Source: Epiperipatus broadwayi
Lineage: Eukaryota > Onychophora > Udeonychophora > Euonychophora > Peripatidae
Direction of reading: 5' to 3'
Assembly: GCA_028023455.1 (NCBI GenBank)
Contig: JAQFVV010006294.1
Location: 3,625,001-3,689,000 of the forward strand
DNA: 64,000 nt
Shown: one piece after another, positions 38,127 to 50,760 of the stretch
How the letters are laid out: each line of letters begins with the position of its first letter
How positions within the stretch are numbered: the first letter of the stretch is position 1
Made by a program: the position numbers and the translations under genes
The notes under the pieces: generated by a model
The model's input: the letters and a program-made list of their open reading frames with translations, nothing else
Told to the model about the DNA's origin: nothing
Database searches by the model: none

Positions 38127-38935
38127 CTCTGTATTAAAATATATAGATATATATTTATGACCAATCCAATTAATTAGTGTTCCTAATTGTATTCCAAATT
38201 CCATAAGCTATTTTTTTAGAAAAAAGACAACAGATTGATCCCTTATATATATATTGGAAAGAATCTCATCATATTGGCTAAATTTTTAATTATCTGAATC
38301 TCCCTACCAGAAGGATAGTCTAATTTTCTACTTAAATATCATGATTGTGCACGTGACAGAAATTGTCTCAATCTATTATCATATGTATAAATTCTATTAA
38401 AAGATTTAATTCCAGATATATATGTATATTTGATTGTGAATAATACTGTCATGCTACTTAAATAGAAAATCTGATGAGGAGCTGCTCTGTATTAAAATGT
38501 ATAGATATATATTTATAACCAATCAAATTAATTAGTGTTCCTAATTGCATTTCATACTTCCATAAGCATTTTTTTTTTAAAAAAAAGAGATAACAGAATG
38601 GCCTCTTTCACTAAATATATATGTGTGTGTGTGTGTGTGTCTTGGGAAAAAATCAATCGTTATCATATGAATTAAATATTTAATTATCTTAATCTTAATA
38701 CCAGAAGGATAATTATAATTTTCTACTTTACTGGTTGGTTTTAAAATTAATTTATTCACAATCTAATATATATATAATATTAAGTATTTTAATGTGATAT
38801 TGGTGTTTTTTTGTGACAGAAATTGTCTCAATCCATTGCCATATATTTATAAATTTTATTACAAAATTTAATCCCATATATAAATATATTTGATCATGAA
38901 CAATGCAATCCAATATAAAGTCTGGTGAAGAGTTT
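38127..38935. repeat. Imperfect tandem duplication, two units
   Basis: Unit 1 starts CTCTGTATTAAAAT at 38127, and unit 2 starts with the same bases at 38485 (358 bp later). Shared blocks in order include AATTAGTGTTCCTAATTG, CCAGAAGGATA and GTGACAGAAATTGTCTCAAT. The shared end is CTGATGAGGAG in unit 1 against CTGGTGAAGAG in unit 2. Unit 2 is longer (about 450 bp), partly through a TG microsatellite (38622-38640). No coding content. Confidence 0.75.
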
Positions 38936-38984
38936 ATGTGATTATTGATGGGTTTTTTTCTATATATACATATGCACACAGCGG

Positions 38985-39480
38985 TACCCAAAAATAACCA
39001 GAATTTTACAATAAAAAATTGTTCATTTATTTTTAAACTTGATAAATTTAATCTTTCAAATTACTATCTATTTGATGTAATACACCTGTCTAAATGTGTT
39101 TTTCCTTTTTCAAAGTAGTCTGAAATAATTGCAAAGTGATCCTTTTAACATCTGTCATTTTTTTCCAGACATTTTTTCATTTGAGAAATTAAAAAAAAAA
39201 AATTGCATGGAGCAAGCTTAAGTGAATATGACTGATAGATAAACTGGATCATGCTGAATTTAATTAAAAAGTGTTTCACACTCAAGGCTTTGAAAGATGA
39301 TACTTTGTGGGGATGGAGCTTGTATTCTTTTCTTTGTCAAAAAAACAAAATGTTTACATTTTACCGCATCGCATCATGTAAATGTTTCAGAACGTGCAGA
39401 TAAAATGCCTGACCATTATGAAATAAATTTAAGAGAAAAATGTCATTAGTATAAACAAAACAGTTTTGTTTTGACTTAAG
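38985..39480 (-). pseudogene. Mariner-like transposase remnant
   Basis: The minus strand of 39410-39110 gives short colinear matches to the C-terminal half of mariner-type transposases. They are CKHFVFLTKKRIQAPSPQSI (where ...HHDNAPAHxS is expected), IQHDPVYLSVIFT then CSMQFFFF (for PPYSPDLAPCDFFLF), and TDVKRITLQLFQTTLKK (for the VK...LKxIP segment). The catalytic residues cannot be trusted, and stops and frameshifts are frequent. The flank GCGGTACCCAAAAATAACCA at 38981 may be one terminal repeat; I did not find its partner. Confidence 0.45.
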
Positions 39481-41013
39481 ACTTCACTTGCTATGCTTTT
39501 TAGTCCCTTTTAGGGACTTAGTAAATTTACATTTCAATTAAAGCACTCATAAACTTGTGTTTTTATGAGATCAGCTTAAAACATTAAGCATTACAATTTT
39601 TTTTTCTTGTTAATTTCTGTAAACGAAAACCAAATTTCATATTGTCAAACTTTTCAGCTTTTATAAAAAAAATTGACAAAACTGCACTGTACAAAACACA
39701 CGATTTCACATGGTGATGTCATTTGGAAGATTGATGCAGAAGGGTCCCTGCAAGAAATTTGTATCAGCTAAAGTATATACAGGCGTGCAAACCAGAGATT
39801 GGTTAGGAAGACAATTTGTTGTCTTTTGCAGTTCAGGAATGTTATGATTTTTTTTTTATGCTAATAGTAGCATTTAAAACCAAATCCCTTTTTTAAAAGC
39901 TAGTTAACTATAAAATCATTTGTAAAAATTTTCCTACAAGAAGTTAACTGTGATTTATTTCATAGTTGACAGTCATTTTGTTAAATGAAAGTGTTTAGGA
40001 TATATTTAATAGCTTTTTTTTTTTTTTTTTTAAACATTTAGGGAGGGGCTCATTTATAATATCAATTCACTCACATAACATTTTATTTAATGTCTTTTGA
40101 AAATCATTATATTGGTATTACTGAATGCAATGCTCTGTATGTTTTAGTATAGTAGAGTGTCAGATTTGAGACTAAAAGGATCCTAGAACAAAGCTGAACC
40201 AACACTCATGCTTAAATGTTGTTGTGTTGCCTCATGTATATCAAAAGATAATTTTGAAATAAATTTACTTCAGTTTGATTATTGCTTTCTCATATTAAGC
40301 TTTGGCCATAATATTTAAATAAAAAGAGTTATAACGAAATAAACAGTCTCTATCTTTTGAATAGGCTTGCAGTGAGACTAAAAAAGGGAAGCCATTCAAT
40401 TTTGAATCAACCCTTAAGTTTTAAATGAAATCATTACTTTTAAATAAATTATTTAAATTATTAAAACCTGCTGAATTCCATATCTTTTTCTTTTTTTTAT
40501 TATTAGAGAAAAAATGGCATGGTAACAAAATATTGAATATTGAAATGCTAAATACAAAATTTAATTTTCATATTTAAATTTGTCAGTTCTGACTTTAGTC
40601 TTCCGTCTTTATTATTGTTTCCTTTATCAGTAAACTCAGAAATCGAAGTGATTTTGGTCATAAAAAAAATCAATTACACAACATTTATCCATAGATTTTC
40701 TCATTTCAAAATTACAATTCTAAAATATATATATTATAAAAATATGCATTATGCGAAGCAAAATGTTCTGTCAGTTCAGTCAGAGAAATAGTAATGTGAA
40801 GAGAGAAGTTTAATATAAATATTATAAATAATACTACTTGAATGACAATATCAAATTAACTATATTGCACAATTCATTTAGGAAATGAGACAAAATATTT
40901 TGCTTTAAAATATTTAAAACTACTATAATATCACACATACTGTATTATTTTTAGTGAATTTAATTCAAAAATTTTTTACAATATTATTTAATAAAATATG
41001 CTAGTGTAAAAAA
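39481..41013. other. Intron stretch, nothing firmly recognised
   Basis: May include the upstream part of the mariner-like remnant up to about 39800. The rest is AT-rich without recognisable features. Confidence 0.35.
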
Positions 41014-41014
41014 C

Positions 41015-42820
41015 CGGTAATAGTATGAATACTGAACCCTACCATTTGATGGCATTGTTTTTCACAAAACGCACATCAATATACCATTTTAGCGGACTTA
41101 ACTTATGGCTGACACTACAATAAGTGTTTTTTTAAGCCATAACAGGCCGCCTGAGGGCAATGTATTCTATGATTATATAACAAAATACTACGCCTATTTC
41201 ACTGCGACAGTATTCGTCAAGTGAGCGCTCTTGAACTCTTGCTATGGTCTGATTTAATGGTGGCTGTATTTGAAAGAGATGAAACTCTGCAAAAATTCAT
41301 TGTGGGAATTTTTTTAGAAAGCGTAGTGGAATTAGTATTCCATATTAAGAATTGTCATGTCATCACATACGCTTCCCTACACTTTTGAACTGCACTCAAC
41401 TTGAAAAGGTTTTTCTTTTCAGCAGAGTTTCTGATTTTGCACGCAAATGCCCATTTATGCCTGAATTCTTGCAAGAACTGTAAGGGAAGTTGGTTAGAGG
41501 GCTCCAAAATCCTGTTACTTACAGCTTTGAGGCTTCCCTGTTATTTTATTTGCATGTTACTTTTGGCTTTTTTTTTATGCCCCCCAAAAATGGTGTTTTG
41601 TTTTTGTTACTTGTTTTGGTTCACAACTTGTCCAAAGTTTCGTTTATTTTTGATTCAATAAATTATTTTATGGGAAGCTGTTGTTTTTTGTTGTTGTTTA
41701 CATGATTAGAAAGTAGGTAGGTAATATTTGATAAGTTCCATTAACAGTTAATTAAAGTAGATAATATTTTATTATACCAAAATAAAAAAGTGTTTTAAGA
41801 GTTCATTCAAAAGTCCCCACCCAATATATATAATAATAATAAAGAACTGTGCAGTAAAATAATAAAATGTTTAAAAAGAAAATCCAAAAAAAAGTCTATA
41901 ATTAAAAGTCAAAACAAACCTTCCCCGCCACCCCACCTCCTCCGACTTAAAAAAAAAAAGTGTTTTTTAAAAACGAACTGTTTATGTCTTTTTTAAAATT
42001 AAAGGCCAAAAATTAAAGAAGAACTTTTCGCTATCATATAGTATAGCTTTCTGTAGCGTAAAGGTTTGAATCAAAAAAAGTAGAAAACCCTTGTTAATAA
42101 ATTAACAAAAAAAAAAAAAAGATGACAATTCAAAATCAAAACAACCCTCTCCCCTCCACCCTCTAAAAAACCAAGTGTTTTTTTTATTCAAAAGTACCAA
42201 ATTGTTGAAATCTTTTAGCAAATCAAAACATCAACCAAAAAAAAAGATAAGTTCAAAGGAAATAACTAACTCCCCATCACCATCTAAAAACAACAAAGTG
42301 TTTGTTACTGTATTTTTGTGTAAACAAACCGACGGAGTGTTAATCGATAATTTCAAAGCAAACCAACACCCCTAACACCATCTAAAAACAAAGTGTTTGT
42401 TTCTTAAAAAAACGAACCAAAAAATAATTTAAAAAACGGGTGGAAAAAAAAAATTTGGTTTACCGTAAGTAATATTATGTAAAGAAACTGACGGACAGTT
42501 AATCGATAATTTAAAAATAAACCAACACCCCTAGACCATCTAAAAGCAAAGTATTTGTTTATTTAAAAAAAAGAAAGAAAAAAAACCCAGGTGAAATAAA
42601 AAAAAAACTTTGGTGGTTTACTGTAATATTATGTAAACCAAACAGACGGGCCAATGACGAAAAAAAAATTAAAAACCGGTTGAAAAAAAAAAAACAAAAA
42701 AAAGGTTTTACCGTAATATTATGTAAACAAACAGATGGCCCGTGAATCGGTATATTGATGTGCATTTGGAAAAAAAAGAGCACCATCAAATGGTAGGCTT
42801 CAGTATTCATATTATTACCC
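41015..42820. mobile_element. TIR element with internal tandem repeats, family member 1
   Basis: Terminal inverted repeats of about 65 bp: left GGTAATAGTATGAATACTGA and on to CATCAATATACC, right the reverse complement ending in CAGTATTCATATTATTACCC. Between 41925 and 42760 there is a degenerate array of roughly 100-160 bp units sharing CCATCTAAAAACAAAGTGTT, GTTAATCGATAATTT and TAATATTATGTAAA. The two + strand frames near 41401-41705 are not transposase-like. It is a non-autonomous DNA transposon related to the element at 45103-47262 (both ends start GGGTAAT or GGTAAT and share TTGATGGCATTG). Confidence 0.7.
41925..42760. repeat. Degenerate tandem array inside TIR element
   Basis: Repeated blocks: CCATCTAAAAACAA at about 42282 and 42378, with a variant near 42535; GTTAATCGATAATTT at about 42340 and 42498; TAATATTATGTAAA near 42470, 42620 and 42711. 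Spacing varies with A-rich indels. Confidence 0.65.
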
Positions 42821-45102
42821 AGAAAATATTGTCATAATTCACTAGAAGCAATAGTTTTGTAACATTCAACAACCCTTTGAATAAATAAATGCTTGATTCT
42901 GTTATATGGTAAAAAAGTTTTAAGAAAATTGATAAAATATTATAAATATGAAAATATTACATAAAAATAATTGAATTATTAAAGAGAAATAATTCTTCTT
43001 TGCATATGTGGATTGCTCACAACTGGTCTTTTAATTAATTACTTCATTAATGCATCTATTTCTAATACACTTTTTTTTTTGTACTTAACCAGCTATATTA
43101 ATTGTACTATATGTATTCTTGCATAATTTCAATATTAATGAAATTATTATAATTGTTATATCACTGTCTTCACTCATTTTAATGTAGGCAGCCTTCACAA
43201 GCATTTTATGCCATTGGTCATCTCTTTATATTAACTATGGTAATGGGGATTGTACATTTGTTCAGCCATATTTCTATCCTTAATTACATACACAGTAATT
43301 CTGATTTAAAATCCTTTTTTTAACATGTTCTGTATGTGGATGTGGGATTGATTATATATTCAGTACAAACTTATCTCTAGTGTTTCTCTCTCTCTCTTGG
43401 AATGATCATATTCGTTTGTGAGTAGCTAATGATGATGAATGTTATATTAGGAGAATGGGTCTAACTTTATGTATATTTAATATCACCCAAGGAGATAGTC
43501 TTTTAATTTTAAAGTATTACACATTGACTTATATTTACTTGTATTGATATTTTACAAGTATTGAATTCTATTTAATTATATTGATGTTTTACAATTAAAC
43601 TGATATTCTGTGATTGAAATTCAAATTAATAAAATTAATGGTTATTTTCTACAAGATTAGCATTCTGGTGCTTTGTTTATAATTTACTAATTCATTTTAG
43701 ATTTAATTACATTATATGAATAAACTATGTGTGATAAATACCTATGAAATATTTCTAATTAAAATGTACTGAAAATTTTTTAAATAGGCAGATCATTAAA
43801 ATAAATTTATACATATATAATAAAATAGTAAATTAACAACAGCAAAGATTATTGTTTATATGGTACTTTAAAAAAACATAAAACAAGGAAAATTAACAAA
43901 AACATATAATAATTAGCAGTACATTAGTGCATAAGTATTTCAACTAGCAAATATCTAAATTCTTGTTATTACTTCATAAAAATGTATTTACTTTTAGTGC
44001 AGTAATTATTATAGTAAAGTATTATGCCTTCCAGTTAATTAATGTTTTATCATTATTATTATTTCTTAGAACTTTTATGCATGAGAAATTAATTTCATAA
44101 TAGATTTTTTTTTTCTCATGTGTCATAGCATCAGCCGGGAAACTAACCTGCTAACCCGGGACAACTGCTTGTAAAGTAGCTGTCGCTGAACTCTTGACTA
44201 CCAATGCTTGACATATTTTTTAAAATAATAATAATGGTTTTTTATAAAAAAAAATTCTTAGAAATATTTTTAGAAGGTTAGAAAAATGTCTATTTGACAT
44301 TACTTTTAAATTTTTATTATCATTGACTCGCTCTATAATATAAACTTTCCAAAAATAATAATAATAGTTTTCTTTTTTTCATTCTTGAAATGTTTTATGA
44401 AGTGAATATTATTTGAAGTTTTTTACATTTTCATTAGTGGAATTTAAATATTGAAATAATCAATGTTGTGGGATTAATCTACTGATCAAATTATATCACA
44501 GTTTAAATCCGTCTTTGACTATATGTGTTCCGTGTAACCATTTGTAGAGGATACTTTGCATATTTTGTTAAACATTCTCATATTTCAAACAGGTGAAACT
44601 ATTTAGAGGACACAGATACATAATATGAATCACTAGTAACAAAATTCAAAAAAATATTTCAATCTCATAATCTGTTAGTGACATTGCATATGCTTAAAAT
44701 ATATGGGCTGAATATTGTATCTCTTCATTTGATAATAAAAAATTCATTGTCAATAGTCTATTTCTTCGAGCTTTAATATTCTTTATCTTTAAATTTATAG
44801 ATTTATTCATATGTCAAAATTACACATTTTACCGGAATCAGAATCTCCGTAATGCATACACTGATGAACATAGAAACTAACAATAGTTGTTTATTTAATT
44901 ATAAGAATAATTTATTTATAATCTTAACCAAGAATAAACTCATGGAATTGAAATATGAATTTAATTAATTAGAATTGTTTAATTTTATCATAAGAGAAAA
45001 ATAAAAATAATTTGTAAATAAAAAAGAAATAATGTATACTTGTGTTACTTAAAAATATAAATAAACATTTTATACATAAAAACTAAAGTTAATAAGTAAA
45101 TG
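42821..45102. other. AT-rich intron stretch with one SINE-like fragment
   Basis: Apart from the SINE-like fragment near 44125-44215 I see nothing recognisable. Confidence 0.4.
44125..44212 (-). repeat. tRNA-derived SINE fragment
   Basis: The minus strand has a tRNA-like order: TTGGTAGTCAAGAG near an A-box position, an anticodon-like arm CTAC-TTTACAA-GCAG with a 7-base loop, then TGTCCCGGGTTAGCAGG where a B box (GGTTCGA) is expected, and CCCGGC. G+C content is well above the surroundings. Arm pairing has mismatches and the B box is altered, so it is a SINE or tRNA pseudogene, not a working tRNA. Confidence 0.4.
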
Positions 45103-45235
45103 GGTAATGTTCTGATCTATCGTGTCAGCCGCTTGATGGCATTGATGCTAAGCAAAAACACATTGATATAACGTTCCCAGGCCAGCCATTCTATACAAAT
45201 ATGATGTCCATAAAATTTTTAAAAAAAAAAAAATA

Positions 45236-46079
45236 CATCTGGGTCTCATTTTATGCAGTAGATAGGTTCCTCAGAAAATGCACACAAAAGAAATCGCACA
45301 AAAATAGACTTAACTTATCTTGAAAAATGGGGAATATGTTCCAGTAATTTTCAGAAATCGTATAAAAACAAAGCAATGAGGAAAAATTACTTTAAAATTC
45401 GCATTAAAAAAATAAAGAAATAAAGTATGACTAATAAAAAATTTCAAATATTTGAAAAAAATTAATACAAGACAAACTTTTTTTATTAACTACAGTATTT
45501 AATTTTACATTTTTTCATACATATTTTAATCATTACCGCTATTTGACAATATGCATTCATTTGTGAACTGATAAGAAATCAGTCTTGTGCTGTGTTAATG
45601 GTTTTCTGTTTCTATATTTAAAAAATGAGATCACAATCAAAACAAAAAGATTATACATTATCATTAGAACGATTATTTTCAGTTTAAAAAATGAATAAAA
45701 TCTTTGTTATTTATTTTAACAATCTAAAAAATTATTTCTGTTATATCTAACAAAATTTGTTTTAAAAGTTTAAAATTTTTGAATATTTATTCAGATATTT
45801 TTATATGTAAGTATAATTATTATTATTTACTCATTAGTATAAATAGGTTATTTATATAGAAGCAATTAAATACAGCTTCAGGTCATATTCACATTAGCTG
45901 CTAATATAATGTTATATTTTTGAAAAAAAAAAGTTTTTCAAGTCAAAATAAGTTATTAATAATTTAAATGTCTTGACATCTAATAAATATAGTGAAATGT
46001 GGAAAATATTAAGAAGAAATATGAATCACTTAACTTCAAAATCGCATTAAAATAATTCGCATAAAACGAGACCCAGGTG
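45236..46079 (-). mobile_element. pogo/Tigger-like non-autonomous DNA transposon, copy 2 (nested)
   Basis: An 844-bp copy of the element at 8345-9279 in reverse orientation. It starts CATCTGGGTCTCATTTTATG and ends CATAAAACGAGACCCAGGTG, with TA on both flanks (45234-45235 and 46080-46081). It sits inside the TIR element 45103-47262, so it arrived later. No coding frame. Confidence 0.8.
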
Positions 46080-46105
46080 TATAAAAATGTAAGCAGACTT
46101 TTTGG

Positions 46106-46640
46106 GACAGTAATTAATAAGAGATGGCTTTTTTGTGGGGGGGGGGAGGTGTCAGTAAAAAAGTACGTTACTTTCCAATAGTAAATAATAGTACATTGGA
46201 GACTTTTTTGAACAGTAATTCCAACAAAATTTTACAATGAAAGCCGATTTTGACCTTTTTGAGACAGTAATTAATCAGAGATGGGCTTTTTTTTTTGTTA
46301 CTTTGCGTATTTGAAAAGTTACGGTACTTTTTAAATACAAAATTAAATTATATTTTTTCCCCTTTTTTTTGGACAGTAATTAATAAGACACCATGTTGAG
46401 GGGGGTAGTAAAAATTAAATTATATTGCACTCCTTTTGTGCGTGTATATATAAAATTACATTACTTTTTTAATAACAAATAATAGTAAATATAGCAGTGA
46501 CTTATTTGGACACTAATTAATCAGAGACGGGCTTGTTTGGTTTTTTGTTTTTACGTATCGGAAAAGTTACGATAGTTTTTTAAGAAAAAATTAAATCACA
46601 TTTTACCCTTTTTTGGATAGTAATTAATCAGATATTGTGT
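46106..46640. repeat. Degenerate tandem repeats (GACAGTAATTAAT units)
   Basis: The unit core GACAGTAATTAAT(A/C)AGAGATGG occurs near 46106 and 46263, with shorter or altered versions near 46211, 46372, 46509 and 46616. Most spacings are about 105-140 bp. A second block, AAAAGTTACG, accompanies several units. It belongs to the surrounding TIR element. Confidence 0.65.
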
Positions 46641-49039
46641 TTTGGGGTGAAGTAAATTCGATTGCAATTTACCAAATAAAGTTATTAATAATTATAACAA
46701 ACTATTATAATGAAATCCAACTCTGGTGTCTGGCAAGTGGCAATTTTGAGAGTTAGAAGCAGCCATCTTCCCTGTCTTGGATGATTTCTCATGATACGTT
46801 ACTTTCATCATGATTTTCGATATAGTGCTGTGCCCCACCCTAAAATCCAATTTGTAAAGCTAACACAGTCCTGATGGAACAATGATGACACTGTTAAAAG
46901 TGTTAGAAGATACCAGTTGGTCAGTTCACATGAAACAAAAAAAGGTCAACCTGAAAAGTTAAGTTATTTGACATGATGCAGTCAACACACCGACACACGA
47001 TACTGTAGCTAAAATGTACAATCCAGCATTACGATAAAGTGTGTAACACAACCAACTATGGCAGCCAATGAAGTCATTTTTCTGTGCTTTTAGCATAGAA
47101 ATAAGCCACAGTGGTAGCCGGCAGCCGAGTAAACTGACTCTTTCTGTGTTTTATCATAGAAAGAAAGCTATCTGTTTGGCTGCTGTCGTGGAAATGGCAT
47201 ATTTCTAGCAATTTAGCTATAGTACCGTCAAGCGGCTGACACGATAGATCAGAACACAACCAGTAAAAGTTTTATTTTCTGATGAGTTGAAATAAGAATC
47301 GAATTTTTTTGTCATTTAATTGTTCAAAATATTTAAATGTCAAAACATAACTCAGAGTATTGAACAATATGGGATCTAATTTAAATTTTATGATTTATCC
47401 ATCAGATGACACTATAGAGAAAAAAGCAATGATGAAATTAATCCATAAAAAATAGTGTATATATTTCTTTATTTTTTAAAAAAAAAAATTACAAAAAAAT
47501 AAAAATATAATTTATTATATTATAACATTTAAATTAACAAATATTTTTTTATTATTAATTTCAAACAACTGACCTTAAAAAATGAATACTGATTTTTTTT
47601 TCACATTTAATTATATATGTAAAATTACTTTTAAAACACATAATAATGTTATTTAACTTAATATAGATTCTTTCGGGGGGGGGGGGATAAATCCTTTTTG
47701 GAGTTGTTGTTTTTTTAATTGTTTTGTTACACTTATTATCAGAATATTTTTTACTTTGAGCAAATGCAAAATTTTCCAGTCACACTTTTACTGATATTGG
47801 AAGTATTTTCTATATATGAAATTTTGATTAATTCGAAATTACATTTCAAATATGTATTATTGTCTTTTAAGTTATTATTGATTATAATTTTTTATTGTTG
47901 TTGTTTTGCAGATTGGGGAAGGGAGACCAACACATATGTTGAATTAATTTCTTGTTTATTGCTTTTATTCAACATACTTATTGTCATCTATTACTTTCTC
48001 ATAGGTTACTTTTTGTAATGCTTTGCTTATAAAAATTTTTATTTAGTACACTTATTGTCATCAATTAATATCAAGGCAAAATAACAAAACAATATCTATT
48101 TATTTGTATTTAGCTTCATATCTACATTTAATTTCTTATGATGGATTTTTTTTTGTTTGTTTTTATTTAATACACTTATTGTCATCATTAATTTCTTATG
48201 GAATATTTTTTGTACTACTTTACTTGCTAAAAGATTGCTTAGTAAATTTAGTATAAATATACACATTTTATTCCTTATAGATTAATTTGGCAATTAAATC
48301 ATGAAATTTAAGATAGTTCACATATTATAAAGAACTAATTGAAGATTAGAATCCAGGTTTTTTTTTTTTCTAAAATGAAATGACAGTGGAAAAATATTAT
48401 GAATTTTTATTTAACTGAACAGGAAGCAACTGAAGTTTCCAATGAGTTATATCACATTTGCAATCCTACCACAACCATCCATCAGCTCTGAGTACTTTGT
48501 CAAGCAATATATATTATTTCTATAGAAACTCCAAACTTAATTTTATTTTATTTTTTCATAAAATACAATTCCATCACACCTTACTGAAACATGTGATCAA
48601 AGACATGAAAAAGATAAATGATTACCAAGACGCACATTTCATGCTGAAAAAAGCACTCATCAGTTGGCTCATATCATAGTCTCTTACACATATCTTCATT
48701 ATTTCTTCAATACTTATAGATAGCAAATTACTATTGTTTAATTGAGAGGTTTCAAATTTTCTGCAGTATAACATTGATACAAACCTATTATAATTTTTTT
48801 ATATTTATAAAAATTTTATAGAGCAATTTAATAAATTTCTCAATATAACTTCTTTTTTTTAATATTTCCACAAATTTAATTTTTATTCAATGATAAATTA
48901 ACTTCATTTAAAGCTGTTTCAATTTTTGTAAATATTCTAAGTTTTAGCCAAGGTTGTGTGCATATTTTGTCTTTCAAAACATTCTGATTATTATTACAAT
49001 TTTTTTCTAAATCAGTTGGTTTATATGTACATAGGTTAT

Positions 49040-49850
49040 ATTTTCCTGTTTAACAAGTTTATTAAAACTTCTTTGAATTAATAATCTTACTATCTTTTGT
49101 GAGTATATAAATATATTAGACTATAGATAAAGGTAATCACCTCTATTGAAAAAGATTACTTTGTCAACAAATTGAGATTATTGATTTGGTATTGTTTAAG
49201 TGTGAACTGCATTTATGTATTTACATTTATAAATATATAAATAAGCATTTATTTTTATAGCGTCTGTATACAATTTGTAATTACATTCGTATCGGCCTTT
49301 CAAGCCAATTGTGCAAACGCTTTGCGAGTGTTAAATAATAAATTCTTACAACAGCTATATAAATATCAAATTTTTTATATGCACAAAAAGCCTTTTTCAC
49401 TACCTAATTTGATAGCTGTTGTAAGAATTTATTATTTTCTGATTATTATTTTATGGAAGAACAGTATAAAGATATTTATTCCTTTCCAATTTGGTGATTT
49501 ATAAATCTATCTAACCCTCACAATATTAGCTTTATTATTTAAGTAATATACACTTTTAGTGCAGTTTGAATGTTATAATTGACTATTTGTTAGTCTACTT
49601 TCAGAACAGGTTATATTAATTGCCTGTTTAATGAGGATTTTTTTAAAACTTCTTTGAATTAGTAATTTCACTCTGTTTATTCGAGTTACAATCTTTAGTG
49701 TCTATAGAAACATATTAGACAATAAATGAAAATAGATATTACTGAAGAAGAAAGCCACCTTGACAACAGATTGAAATTGTTGATTATTATTGATATTGGT
49801 ATTGTTTAGGTATGGACTGTTTTTATGTACTGTATTTGCATAGTTCTTTA
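49040..49850. repeat. Diverged direct repeat, two copies
   Basis: Segment 49040-49240 recurs at about 49622-49845. Shared blocks in order are AAAACTTCTTTGAATTA, ATATTAGAC, a TTGACAACA/TTGTCAACAAATTGA block, and TGATATTGGTATTGTTTA near the end. The copies are about 575 bp apart with diverged or unrelated sequence between them. Confidence 0.6.
49334..49436. repeat. Perfect 25-bp inverted repeat (hairpin)
   Basis: Bases 49334-49358 are the exact reverse complement of 49412-49436 (core AATTCTTACAACAGCTAT against ATAGCTGTTGTAAGAATT), with a 53-bp spacer. A second, alternative pairing, ATCAAATT with AATTTGAT, lies inside. It could be the ends of a tiny MITE or a structured RNA; nothing else supports either. 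Confidence 0.75.
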
Positions 49851-50689
49851 TATTTCAAAATATAGTAATTTTGTATGAACTGAATATTCTTTTATACATT
49901 TAATTTTCTGATGTATTCGACCCCCGACCCCCAAAAAAAAAAAAAAAACTTGATTATATACTACAGTTGCAAAAATGATTAATAAAAAATTAAAAATGTA
50001 TATAATTTGCACTTTTGATATCATTGAGATAACTTTTTTTTAGCTCCTGATTATATATAATTGTATATATTTATATACTTTGAAAGAATTATAATTTTCA
50101 AATTCAATATATATATATTATCATAAAAAAACAAAATAATTCAAACAGTGTTCTATTTTAATATTACATTTAAAATTGCAATTTTTAAATATTTTAATTA
50201 ACCTTTGGTCAGTTATCTAATAATCTTTTCCCTTCAAAATAAAATTCTTTTATCTTGATTAGGGCATATATAATAGGATTTAAGTCTTAAAGTAAAACAA
50301 TATCTATAAAATTTGTCCTAGTACTATCAACTTATTATGTCAATCTCCAAAAAAATTTTTCAATTAAGATTTCAATACAATTCACTTTTAAGTTTCACTT
50401 TAATGCCACTTTATCTGCTAAATGAATTTCTTTTTTGAATCAAAATAATTAAAATTTTAAAGATGATGCTTTTTAAAGGTAAAAAACTGTCTTGCCACTC
50501 ATTACATTGGAAATGAATTTTTGTTTTTATAGACAACTCTTAGACACTTCTCTCATCAGCTTATATTAATTTAGAATCTTCACATCTAGGTAAATAAATG
50601 TAAAATATCCATAAGCTGATCAATACTACTAGAAAGAAAAATCCTAAGTCTGTTTTGACATTTGAAAAAATTCCACAGTTCAACTTAAC

Positions 50690-50760
50690 TCAGACTCTCT
50701 CACTTCAAGTTATAGATGTAGCAGAAGAATGCACTAACCACTATGCTGCAAGACCTTTAT
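50690..50760 (-). repeat. tRNA-derived SINE-like fragment
   Basis: The minus strand reads GGTCTTGCAGCATAGTGGTT and continues AGTGCATTC, a good match to a tRNA-type A box region (TAGTGGTTAG). After about 35 bases comes GAGTTAAGTT in place of a B box. It is probably a decayed SINE head. Confidence 0.4.

Larger units (their letters stand above)
45103..47262. mobile_element. TIR element with internal tandem repeats, family member 2
   Basis: The left end GTTCTGATCTATCGTGTCAG continuing CCGCTTGATGG matches the right end, the reverse complement of AGCGGCTGACACGATAGATC continuing AGAAC, in a perfect run of at least 29 bp. It is interrupted by the pogo-like element at 45236-46079. Without that insert it is about 1.3 kb. 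Internal degenerate repeats at 46106-46640 share GACAGTAATTAAT and AAGTTACG. No transposase frame. It is related to the element at 41015-42820. Confidence 0.8.

Noticed and set aside
41401-41705. Two overlapping + frames (86 and 71 codons) in the TIR element
   Set aside because: Low-complexity Phe/Leu/Cys sequence, no transposase motif and no homologous frame in the related element.
44125-44212. Functional tRNA gene
   Set aside because: The anticodon-like arm is visible, but the D arm, T arm and acceptor do not pair and the B box is altered. It is kept only as a SINE-like fragment.
47284-47310. CTGATGAG followed by ATCGAA, a possible second hammerhead
   Set aside because: The bases between do not form a helix II and the GAAA is not followed by a plausible helix III.
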